From Rubritepida sp. (GTDB lineage: Bacteria; Pseudomonadota; Alphaproteobacteria; Acetobacterales; Acetobacteraceae), in contig SKWC01000460.1 of NCBI GenBank assembly GCA_007129145.1, positions 1 through 5,247 on the forward strand: a stretch of DNA of 5,247 nt. Direction: 5' to 3'. How positions within the stretch are numbered: position 1 is the first letter of the stretch; each line of letters opens with the position of its first letter. Of the stretch, positions 1 to 5,247 are shown piece by piece. The translations under genes and the position numbers were made by a program. The notes under the pieces were generated by a model. It saw only the letters and a program-made list of their open reading frames with translations. It was not told the DNA's origin and searched no databases.

Positions 1-1611
1 CTCCAGCGTGCGGTCGGTGCATTCGAGGCCGTTCTGCCGGAATGCCTTCACGATCGTGGTGCGGCCTTCCTCGCGGGCGCGGGCCTTCTCCTCGGCCTGG
101 GCGTAGCGGCGGATGCGCGCCTGCGCCTTGCCCGACTTCACGAATTTCATCCAGGCCGGGTTGGGCTTGCCGCCCTTGGCCGTGATGATCTCGACCTGGT
201 CGCCGTTCTCCAGCTTGTGGTCGAGGCGCACGATGCGCCCGTTCACCTTGGCGCCGACCGTGCTGTCGCCCACCTGGGAGTGGACGTGATAGGCGAAGTC
301 CACCGGGGTCGCGCCCTGGGGCATCTCCATCAGGTCGCCCTTGGGGCTGAAGCAGAACACCACGTCGCGGTGGAGCTCGAGCTTCGTGGCCTCCATGGCC
401 TCGTCGGCCTCGGTCTCGGTCTCCAGGATGTCGATCAGCGCGCGCACCCAGGGGTAGCTGCGCGCCGCCGCCGGCGCCTCGTTGCCCTGCTTGTAGGCCC
501 AATGCGCCGCGAGGCCGTATTCGGCCACCGCATGCATCTCGCGCGTGCGGATCTGCACCTCGATCTTCGCGTCGGCGCGCCTTCCGGGCAGCAGCACGCC
601 GGTGTGCAGCGACTGGTAGCCGTTGCTCTTGGGAGTGGAGATGTAGTCCTTGAACCGCCCCCCGAGCACCTTGAAGGCGTCGTGGATCGCGCCCAGCGCC
701 AGGTAGCAATGCGCGCGCTCGGGCACGATGATGCGGAAGGCCATGACGTCCGAGAGGCCCTCGAAGGTCACGTTCTTCGCCTGCATCTTGCGCCAGATGG
801 AGTAGGGCGACTTCTCGCGGCCCTGCACCTCGATCACCGGCACCTCGTGCAGGGCCAGCACCTGGCGCAGTTCCTCCTCGATCTCGGCGATCATGTCGCC
901 CGAGCGGCCGCGCAGCCAGGTCAGGCGCTGCGCGATCGAGGCCCAGCCATCGGGATTCAGCTCCCGGAAGGCGAGGGTCTCCAGCTCGTTCTTGAGCTGC
1001 TCCATGCCGATGCGCTCGGCCAGCGGGGCGTAGATCTCGAGCGTCTCGCGCGCCGTGCGCTGCCGCTTCTCCGGCTTGGGCACGAAGGAGAGGGTGCGCA
1101 TGTTGTGCAGCCGGTCCGCGAGCTTGACCAGCAGCACCCGCAGGTCCTCGCTGAGCGCCAGCAGCAGCTTGCGCAGGTTCTCGGCCTGCTTGGTGCGCTC
1201 GCTCTGCACCTCGATGCGCGAGAGCTTGGTGACCCCGTCCACCAGCCGCGCGATCTCGGGGCCGAAGCGGGTCTCGATCTCCGAAAGGCTGTGCGGCGTG
1301 TCCTCGACGACATCGTGCAGCAGCGCGGTGGCGATGGTCGCGGTGTCCATCCGGTAGCCGGCCAGGATCTCGGCCACGGCGACGGGGTGGATGATGTAGG
1401 GCTCGCCATTCTGCCGGGCCTGCGGCGCATGCGCCTCGGCGGCCAGGCGGCCGGCGCGCAGCAGGATATCCGCGTCGAGGCGCGGGTCGGCGGCGCAGAT
1501 GCGCTCGCACAGGGCGATGACGGAATCGAGGCCGGGCGGGGCGGCGGCGCCCTGGACGCCGTCGGGCGCGCGCGCCACCTCGGATGGTCCCGGGGTGGCG
1601 CGTGGGCTCAT
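1..1611 (-). CDS. rsh: Bifunctional (p)ppGpp synthetase/hydrolase, RelA/SpoT (Rsh) family, C-terminus cut by the window edge
   Basis: This enzyme makes and degrades the stringent-response alarmones: it transfers pyrophosphate from ATP to GDP or GTP and hydrolyses the 3' pyrophosphate. I read 537 residues from the ATG at 1611 with no internal stop. The HD hydrolase domain (about 45-200) looks intact: H75 (YIIHP), HDVVEDT at 99-105, and LADRLHN with D166 and N170. The synthetase domain (about 255-375) has GREKSPYSIWRKM (264-276), D288 (LSDVMAFR), the RFKD motif (319-322), NGYQSLHT (330-337) and E351 in the EVQIRT segment. RFKD is the RxKD form typical of bifunctional enzymes rather than the ExDD of synthetase-only RelA. 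A TGS domain follows at about 413-476 (FSPKGD, ATPVDFAYHVH). Family members are about 700-750 residues, so the helical, zinc-finger and ACT regions lie beyond the window. The start lies 10 bases after the rpoZ stop, with a GGGAG about 13 bases upstream, so translational coupling is likely. The exact start is only fairly certain, because conserved sequence begins near residue 28. Confidence 0.97.
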   Translation of the reverse strand, partial: MSPRATPGPSEVARAPDGVQGAAAPPGLDSVIALCERICAADPRLDADILLRAGRLAAEAHAPQARQNGEPYIIHPVAVAEILAGYRMDTATIATALLHDVVEDTPHSLSEIETRFGPEIARLVDGVTKLSRIEVQSERTKQAENLRKLLLALSEDLRVLLVKLADRLHNMRTLSFVPKPEKRQRTARETLEIYAPLAERIGMEQLKNELETLAFRELNPDGWASIAQRLTWLRGRSGDMIAEIEEELRQVLALHEVPVIEVQGREKSPYSIWRKMQAKNVTFEGLSDVMAFRIIVPERAHCYLALGAIHDAFKVLGGRFKDYISTPKSNGYQSLHTGVLLPGRRADAKIEVQIRTREMHAVAEYGLAAHWAYKQGNEAPAAARSYPWVRALIDILETETEADEAMEATKLELHRDVVFCFSPKGDLMEMPQGATPVDFAYHVHSQVGDSTVGAKVNGRIVRLDHKLENGDQVEIITAKGGKPNPAWMKFVKSGKAQARIRRYAQAEEKARAREEGRTTIVKAFRQNGLECTDRTLE

Positions 1612-1621
1612 GCTGGCCGGT

Positions 1622-2020
1622 TCACTCCCGCTCGTTGCCGCCGAGTTCGGCGGCGAGCTGGGCTTCCAGATCCTCGGGGCTGAAATCCTCGGCGCCTTCG
1701 GCACCGGGGAGTTCCTCGTTCATGTCCATCACGCCGAATATGTTCTCGCTCGTGTCGATCAGGTCGAGCACCTCGTCCTCGACCGGCTCGGGCTCGGGCG
1801 TGCGGCTCAACGACTTGATCAGGTCTGCCTCAAGATCGGGCAGCGGGACCTTTTCCTCGGCGATCTCGCGCAGGGCCACCACCGGGTTCTTGTCGTTGTC
1901 CCGGTCCAGTTCGAGGGAGGCGCCGCGGCTGATGTTGCGCGCCCGCTGGGCGGCCAGCAGCACGAGTTCGAAACGGTTCGGAACCTGGAGGATGCAGTCT
2001 TCGACGGTGACGCGCGCCAT
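1622..2020 (-). CDS. rpoZ: DNA-directed RNA polymerase omega subunit
   Basis: Omega is the small subunit that helps assemble and stabilise the beta' subunit; in proteobacteria it forms part of a ppGpp binding site on RNA polymerase. The protein is 132 residues. Its N-terminus MARVTVEDCILQ, then NRFELVLLAAQRAR (15-28), NDKNPVVALREI (42-53) and the following EEKV closely match the conserved omega core. The remainder (about 60-132) is an acidic, low-complexity tail, rich in Glu, Asp and Pro, longer than in E. coli omega (about 91 residues); extended tails occur in alphaproteobacteria. A GTG at 2056 would add 12 residues, but the ATG at 2020 gives the conserved MARVTV start and has GAGG 7 bases upstream, so I chose it. 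It lies 73 bases after folK and 10 bases before the Rsh gene, in the same direction. This matches the conserved rpoZ-spoT/relA pairing. Confidence 0.97.
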   Translation of the reverse strand: MARVTVEDCILQVPNRFELVLLAAQRARNISRGASLELDRDNDKNPVVALREIAEEKVPLPDLEADLIKSLSRTPEPEPVEDEVLDLIDTSENIFGVMDMNEELPGAEGAEDFSPEDLEAQLAAELGGNERE

Positions 2021-2027
2021 GGGGATG

Positions 2028-2032
2028 CCTCG
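2028..2032 (-). promoter_or_regulatory. Ribosome binding site of rpoZ
   Basis: On the minus strand the sequence reads CGAGG, ending 7 bases before the ATG at 2020. It supports that start over the in-frame GTG at 2056. Confidence 0.55.
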
Positions 2033-2093
2033 CGGTAAGGGGATCGGGCGCGGCACGGCCGCCCCGTTGATCCTCCGACATAGGCGAGCGGGG

Positions 2094-2618
2094 TCAGCCC
2101 TGCAAGGGAGAAGCGCCGGGCAGGGGCGCCATGGGGCGGAGTTCCTGCGGCGGCAGGGCGGCGAGCAGCCCGTCCAGCGCCGCGTCCGTGGCGGGGTGGG
2201 TCCAGCCGGGCGCCACCTCGGCCAGGGGCAGCAGCACGAAGGCGCGGCCGGTCATGCGCGGATGCGGCAGGCTCAGCACGGGCGTGTCCATGACCAGGCC
2301 GTGATGGTCCAGCAGGTCGAGGTCCAGCGTGCGCGGCGCGTTGGGGAAGGGGCGCTGGCGGCCGAAGCGCGCCTCGATGCCCTGCAGCGCGGCCAGCAGT
2401 GCCTCGGGCGGCATCTCGCCTTCCAGCCGCGCCACGCCGTTCACGAACCAGGGCGCGCCCGCCATGGGTGGGATGGGCGCGCTCTCCCACCAGCGCGACA
2501 GCGTCTCCAGCCGCAGCCCGGGCACGGCGGCCAGCGCCCGTGCCGCGGCCATGCAGGTCTCGCGCGGGGCGCTGCCGTCCGGGGCGGGCAGGCTCGCGCC
2601 GATGCCGATCAGGATCAT
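2094..2618 (-). CDS. folK: 6-hydroxymethyl-7,8-dihydropterin pyrophosphokinase (HPPK)
   Basis: FolK moves pyrophosphate from ATP to 6-hydroxymethyl-7,8-dihydropterin, the step before dihydropteroate synthase in cytosolic folate biosynthesis. The 174-residue protein is the usual size. It starts with the family beta strand ILIGIGASLP (2-11). The signature is APRTLDLDLL at 94-103, where D99 and D101 correspond to the two magnesium-binding aspartates of HPPK. PHPRMTGRAFVLLPLAEVAP (118-137) matches the conserved C-terminal motif. FVNGVARLEG (58-67) matches the central strand. The ATG at 2618 fits the family N-terminus but has no clear Shine-Dalgarno sequence. In-frame starts at 2663 and 2699 would add Arg/Pro-rich residues not expected in the family, and neither has a convincing ribosome site. 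The gene is first of the folK-rpoZ-Rsh set and diverges from the sensor gene at 2772. The function is secure; the start is moderately secure. Confidence 0.95.
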   Translation of the reverse strand: MILIGIGASLPAPDGSAPRETCMAAARALAAVPGLRLETLSRWWESAPIPPMAGAPWFVNGVARLEGEMPPEALLAALQGIEARFGRQRPFPNAPRTLDLDLLDHHGLVMDTPVLSLPHPRMTGRAFVLLPLAEVAPGWTHPATDAALDGLLAALPPQELRPMAPLPGASPLQG

Positions 2619-2771
2619 GCCGGGCGCATCGCATGGGGCGGGCCGGCGGTCGAGTGCCCGCATTCGAGGCACCGCAAAGCTTTCGGCAATTTGTTGCATG
2701 ACGTATGTAACTGAACCTTAGTGACTCGGCTCGACATTGGCCCCGCAGCCAAGCTGGAGAGCCCTGACTTC
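2619..2771. promoter_or_regulatory. Divergent upstream region between folK and the sensor gene
   Basis: These 153 bases separate two divergent genes and should hold both promoters. Positions 2680-2720 are clearly richer in A and T than the rest of the window, as expected for a promoter. On the plus strand TTTCGG (2681-2686) and TATGTA (2704-2709) are 17 bases apart and could be a poor -35/-10 pair for the sensor gene. I see no convincing box pair towards folK and no clear operator. The placement is an inference from gene direction and composition. Confidence 0.35.
2756..2761 (+). promoter_or_regulatory. Ribosome binding site deciding the sensor gene start
   Basis: GGAGAG lies 10 bases before the ATG at 2772. 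The alternative in-frame GTG at 2721 has no purine-rich ribosome site before it (CTGAACCTTA), so the site favours the shorter protein. Confidence 0.5.
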
Positions 2772-3830
2772 ATGATCCATGTTCACGCCGCGGCCACCGA
2801 GGCCACGCCCGAACACGTCCTGTCCCTGGTGGAGCGCGCATCGGGGATCGCGACCCGGAAGATGGACGCGATCCGCAGCATCACGGGGCAGACGCGAATC
2901 CTCGCGCTCAACGCCACCATCGAGGCCGCCCGCGCCGGAGAAGCCGGCCGCGGCTTCGGCGTGGTGGCCGGCGAGGTCAAGAACGTCTCCGCCGAGGTCG
3001 CCCGGCTGTCCGATGAAATGACGGGCGAGTTGGGCGAGGCCTTCCGCCGCCTCTCCGCCGTGGGCCGCTCCATGGCGAGCGAATTGCGCGGGCAGCGCCT
3101 GGTGGATCTGTCGCTCCATGCCATCGAGATCATGGACCGCAACCTCTATGAGCGCAGCTGCGACGTGCGCTGGTGGGCGACCGACCCCGCCGTGGTGGAC
3201 GCCGCCAGCCATCGCGACGCCGCGCGCGCCGCCCTGGCGGGACGGCGGCTTGGCGTCATCCTCGACGCCTATACGGTCTATCTGGACCTGTGGCTGTGCG
3301 ACCTGGAGGGGCGCGTCATCGCGCATGGCCGTCCGGAGCGCTATCCCGCCCTGCTGGGCCGGGACGTCTCGGGCGAGCGCTGGTTCCGCGACGCCCTGGC
3401 CACGCGGGACGGCTCTGCCTATGCGGTGGGCGATGTGGCGCAATCCTCGGCATTGGATGGCGCGCCCGTCCTGACCTATGCCACCGCGGTCCGGCAGGAG
3501 GGCGCGGCCAATGGCCGGCCGGTCGGCGTGCTGGGCATCCATTTCGACTGGGGTACCCAGGCGCAGGCCGTGGTGCGCGGGGTGCGCCTCGCGCCCGACG
3601 AGGTCGGCCGCAGCCGGGTGCTGCTGCTGGACGCCGGCGGGCTGGTGCTGGCCGCATCCGATGGTGCGGGCGTGCTGCAGGAGCGCGCGCGGCTGCCCAT
3701 CCCGACGCCGGAGGCCGGCTTCGCCGAGGACGCCGGCCAGTTGGTGGCCTGGCACCGCACCCCGGGCTACGAAACCTATGCCGGGCTTGGCTGGTTCGGC
3801 GCCATCATCCAGGCCGCGTCCGGCCGATAG
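2772..3830 (+). CDS. Soluble chemoreceptor-like protein: N-terminal MCP signalling hairpin, C-terminal Cache-like sensor region
   Basis: The 352-residue product (369 if the GTG at 2721 is used) probably senses a small ligand or cell state and signals through the CheA/CheW type of machinery; that role is inferred. Residues about 13-122 look like a helical hairpin. ITGQTRILALNATIEAARAG (37-56) and GEAGRGFGVVAGEVKNVS (56-73) are a near-classical methyl-accepting chemotaxis signalling tip. A connector with CDVRWW (130-135) follows. Residues about 165-258 resemble a Cache/PDC domain: DLEGRVIAHG, GRDVSGERWFRDAL, GAPVLTYATAV and GRPVGVLGIHFDW. A second, weaker subdomain starts at RVLLLDAGGLVLAASD (282-297). 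I see no signal peptide, membrane helix, HAMP domain or C-terminal CheR-docking pentapeptide. The hairpin is short compared with normal receptors, and the sensor follows it instead of preceding it. The MCP tip is certain, the Cache assignment likely, the ligand unknown. Its gene diverges from folK and converges with the peroxidase gene. Confidence 0.85.
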   Translation: MIHVHAAATEATPEHVLSLVERASGIATRKMDAIRSITGQTRILALNATIEAARAGEAGRGFGVVAGEVKNVSAEVARLSDEMTGELGEAFRRLSAVGRSMASELRGQRLVDLSLHAIEIMDRNLYERSCDVRWWATDPAVVDAASHRDAARAALAGRRLGVILDAYTVYLDLWLCDLEGRVIAHGRPERYPALLGRDVSGERWFRDALATRDGSAYAVGDVAQSSALDGAPVLTYATAVRQEGAANGRPVGVLGIHFDWGTQAQAVVRGVRLAPDEVGRSRVLLLDAGGLVLAASDGAGVLQERARLPIPTPEAGFAEDAGQLVAWHRTPGYETYAGLGWFGAIIQAASGR

Positions 3831-3836
3831 CCCGCC

Positions 3837-4406
3837 TCAGGCGGCGGGCGCCTCGGCCAGCTTCGCCGCGAGCGCCCGCTGCAGCGCGGGCGCCTCGGGG
3901 GGCACATGGGCGGGGAAGCCCGCCACCCGTGTGCCGTCCCGCGCGACCAGGTATTTGTGGAAGTTCCAGCGCACCGGCCCGGCGCGTTCCGCCGCCCAGG
4001 CGAAGAAGGGATGCGCGGCCGGCCCGCGCACCGGCGTGATGCCCGCCATGGGGAAGGTGATGCCGAACATGGTGTCGCAGAATTCGCGCACCGTGGCCGC
4101 GTCGCGGCTTTCCTGGTTGAAGTCGGTCGAGGGCACGCCGATCACGCTCAGCCCCGCCGCCTCGTGGCGGTCATGCAGGCGCTGCAGCGCGGCGTATTGC
4201 GGGGTGAAGCCGCAGAAGGAGGCGGTGTTGACCACCAGCAGCACCCGGCCGCGGAAGCCCGACAGCGGCAGCGGCCCGCCCTCCAGCGCCTCGAAGGCGA
4301 AGTCATGGGCGGTGGGCCCAATGGTCTGCGTCGGGGCCGCGCGGGCAGGCGCGGGCGCCGCCAGGAGAGGGCCCAGCAGCAGGGCGCGGCGCAGGGCGTC
4401 AGCCAT
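3837..4406 (-). CDS. Glutathione-peroxidase-family thiol peroxidase, probably exported
   Basis: Members reduce hydrogen peroxide or lipid hydroperoxides with glutathione or, in most bacterial Cys forms, thioredoxin. The 189-residue protein has VNTASFCGFTPQYAAL (59-74), where C65 is the likely peroxidatic cysteine replacing selenocysteine. Q98 in DFNQES and W147-N148 in RWNFHKYLVARDG (146-158) complete the Cys/Gln/Trp/Asn catalytic set. C110 (REFCDTMFGITFP) sits where two-cysteine members carry the resolving cysteine. Residues 1-23 (RRALLLGPLLAAP, then ARA) look like a signal peptide with a possible cleavage after ARA, so the mature enzyme may be periplasmic; the Arg pair is too weak to call Tat. 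The ATG at 4406 follows a strong GGAGGAG and overlaps the stop of the upstream molybdoenzyme by 8 bases. A longer open frame to 4655 only antisense-reads or overlaps that gene and is rejected. The stop lies 6 bases from the convergent sensor gene. Confidence 0.93.
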   Translation of the reverse strand: MADALRRALLLGPLLAAPAPARAAPTQTIGPTAHDFAFEALEGGPLPLSGFRGRVLLVVNTASFCGFTPQYAALQRLHDRHEAAGLSVIGVPSTDFNQESRDAATVREFCDTMFGITFPMAGITPVRGPAAHPFFAWAAERAGPVRWNFHKYLVARDGTRVAGFPAHVPPEAPALQRALAAKLAEAPAA

Positions 4407-5073
4407 AGCGCTCCTCCAGCCAGGGGTCGGCGTTGTTGTGGTAGCCGCGCACCTCCCAGAAGCCGGGGCGGTCCTCCGCCAGCAGCTCGATGCGCGTGAT
4501 CCATTTCGCGCTCTTCCAGAAATAGTAGCGCGGGATGACGATGCGCGCGGGGCCGCCATGCACGCGCTCCAGCGGCGCGTTGTTCCAGGAATGCGCGACC
4601 AGCGCCTCCTCGGCGGCGAAGACCGCCAGAGGCACGTTGGTGGTGTAGCCGTCATAGCTGTGGAAGGCGACGAAACGCGCCTCGGGCCTGGGGCGCGCCA
4701 GCATCAGCAGGTCGCGCGCGGCGACGCCGGCCCAGATGTTGTCGTAGCGGCTCCAGGCGGTGACGCAGTGGATGTCGTTCACCCATTCGCGCTGCGGCAG
4801 GCTCATGAAGGCGTCCCAGTCCAGCGCCAGGCGCTCCTCGACCAGGCCTTCCACCCGCAGCCGCCAGCGGTCGGGGCGCACATCGGGCTGCACGCCGAGG
4901 TCGAGCACGGGGAAGTCCTGCACCAGCCGCTGGCCCGGGGGCAGGCGGTCGGCCTGGGGCGTGCTGGTCTCGCCGGTCAGCAGCCGCCCCTCGCGCGCCC
5001 ATTGCTGCTTGGCGCGGATCAGCTTCTCGCGCAGGACGGGCTCGGGCGGGGCGTCGGTGTCGTCGGCGGGCAT
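4399..5073 (-). CDS. Sulfite-oxidase-like molybdopterin-dependent oxidoreductase
   Basis: This is a member of the oxidoreductase molybdopterin-binding (sulfite oxidase fold) family, in the short, stand-alone form related to Bacillus YuiH rather than the longer Tat-exported MsrP/YedY. The 224-residue chain begins with a polar segment, then RLPPGQRLVQDFPVLDLG (43-60) and WRLRVEGLV (70-78). IHCVTAWSRYDNIWAGV (101-117) carries C103, the expected molybdenum-ligating cysteine. FHSYDGYTTNVPL (137-149), VHGGPARIVIPRYYFWKSAK (171-190) and GFWEVRGYHNNADPWLEERY (204-223) are cofactor-site motifs. No signal peptide, haem domain or dimerisation domain is visible, so it is probably cytosolic. Its substrate cannot be read from the sequence; sulfite and methionine sulfoxide are only family precedents. 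The ATG at 5073 follows AGAAGGAG by 7 bases. It is the first gene of a two-gene operon, with the peroxidase coupled through the overlap ATGGCTGA. Confidence 0.92.
   Translation of the reverse strand: MPADDTDAPPEPVLREKLIRAKQQWAREGRLLTGETSTPQADRLPPGQRLVQDFPVLDLGVQPDVRPDRWRLRVEGLVEERLALDWDAFMSLPQREWVNDIHCVTAWSRYDNIWAGVAARDLLMLARPRPEARFVAFHSYDGYTTNVPLAVFAAEEALVAHSWNNAPLERVHGGPARIVIPRYYFWKSAKWITRIELLAEDRPGFWEVRGYHNNADPWLEERYG
4411..4417 (-). promoter_or_regulatory. Ribosome binding site of the peroxidase gene
   Basis: GGAGGAG on the minus strand ends 4 bases before the ATG at 4406. It lies inside the last codons of the molybdoenzyme gene, fixes the peroxidase start, and supports coupled translation. 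Confidence 0.7.
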
Positions 5074-5181
5074 GGCGGGGCTCCTTCTGCCACGGCGCAG
5101 ATAAGGGGTGGCGCGGGCGGCTTGCCAGCCCCTTGCGCCGCGGGTCTTGCATTGCAGCGGCCGCGCCGCGACATCCTGTGC
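5074..5181. promoter_or_regulatory. Divergent upstream region of the molybdoenzyme operon and the right-edge gene
   Basis: This 108-base gap lies between divergent starts. On the minus strand a strong ribosome site, AGAAGGAG (5081-5088), precedes the ATG at 5073 by 7 bases. Further upstream TTATCT (5099-5104) could be a -10 box with TGGCAA (5122-5127) as a weak -35, spaced 17 bases; this would give a short leader. CTTGC occurs three times on the plus strand (starting near 5121, 5132 and 5146), with irregular spacing and no known meaning. No clear promoter is seen for the plus-strand gene. Confidence 0.35.
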
Positions 5182-5247
5182 ATGAGCACGCCCAAGACGC
5201 TGGAAGCCCGCATCCTGACCGCCGCCGAACTGGCCGCCGTCGAACAG
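5182..5247 (+). CDS. Start of an unidentified divergent gene, cut by the right edge
   Basis: An open frame starts with ATG at 5182 and encodes MSTPKTLEARILTAAELAAV followed by Glu-Gln, 22 codons to the end of the window. The codon use (G or C at nearly every third position), the helix-like composition and the head-to-head position with the molybdoenzyme gene suggest a genuine gene start. I do not recognise the family. There is no obvious Shine-Dalgarno sequence before the ATG (GACATCCTGTGC), so the start could lie elsewhere, since the frame remains open upstream, or the message could be leaderless. Confidence 0.5.
   Translation, partial: MSTPKTLEARILTAAELAAVEQ

Noticed and set aside
217..1683. 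A 488-codon open frame on the plus strand
   Set aside because: It is antisense to the Rsh and rpoZ genes, His/Leu/Arg/Gly-rich with no recognisable motif. Long antisense frames arise readily in GC-rich coding DNA, and the opposite strand carries complete catalytic motifs.
2046..2064. GGGCG/CGCCC inverted repeat in the folK-rpoZ gap, considered as a terminator or attenuator
   Set aside because: It has a 5-base-pair stem and a 9-base loop without a T tract, in GC-rich sequence, so it is too weak to call.
1819..2634. A 271-codon minus-strand frame across folK and rpoZ
   Set aside because: It is a shifted frame over two well-identified genes, with Arg/Ala/Pro-rich shadow composition.
2718..3755. 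A 345-codon minus-strand frame opposite the sensor gene
   Set aside because: The plus-strand frame encodes a near-consensus chemoreceptor tip; the minus frame is low-complexity with no family motif.
3832..3844. Short inverted repeat CCGCC-TCA-GGCGG between the convergent stops, considered as a shared terminator
   Set aside because: The stem is only 5 base pairs with a 3-base loop, there is no T run on either side, and such repeats are expected by chance at this GC content. A bidirectional stop signal here is possible but not shown.
4407..4655. N-terminal extension of the peroxidase frame
   Set aside because: The extra 83 codons are an out-of-frame reading of the molybdoenzyme gene. The ATG at 4406 with GGAGGAG and a signal-like sequence is the better start.
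5157..5164. GCGGCCGC palindrome in the right divergent region, considered as an operator
   Set aside because: It is a short, fully G/C palindrome, which is common by chance in this composition, and it has no second copy or spacing typical of a regulator site.

Overview
The window is GC-rich (roughly 70 percent by eye, strong G/C preference at third codon positions) and tightly packed with genes. The gene order folK, rpoZ, then a long RelA/SpoT homologue, all on the minus strand, is typical of Alphaproteobacteria. The protein style (Ala/Arg/Pro-rich, high GC) suggests a Rhodospirillales or Acetobacteraceae-like member. That placement is inferred from gene order and composition, not from a search. 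I see no insertion sequence, CRISPR array, rRNA, tRNA or prophage gene.

Left block (1-2618, minus strand, transcribed right to left): folK (a folate biosynthesis kinase), rpoZ (RNA polymerase omega subunit) and a bifunctional (p)ppGpp synthetase/hydrolase that runs off the left edge. rpoZ and the (p)ppGpp enzyme are separated by about 10 bases and look translationally linked. Omega forms part of the ppGpp binding site in proteobacterial polymerase, so the pair joins the alarmone enzyme to part of its target.

Middle (2772-3830, plus strand): a gene divergent from folK encodes a soluble protein with an unusual order. A short methyl-accepting chemotaxis signalling hairpin comes first, and a Cache-like sensory region follows it. 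No membrane segment is visible. This is the most unusual item in the window.

Right block (3837-5073, minus strand): a two-gene operon. A sulfite-oxidase-family molybdopterin oxidoreductase comes first, and its stop codon overlaps the start of a glutathione-peroxidase-family gene by 8 bases. The peroxidase has an export-type N-terminus and the molybdoenzyme does not. The peroxidase gene meets the sensor gene tail to tail, with 6 bases between the stop codons. At the right edge (5182 onward, plus strand) a further divergent reading frame begins, with only 22 codons inside the window.

The only gene-free stretches are two divergent upstream regions of roughly 110-150 bases and the 73-base folK-rpoZ gap. 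Most of the window is ordinary core alphaproteobacterial content. The sensor with the inverted domain order and the coupled molybdoenzyme/exported peroxidase pair deserve a closer look.
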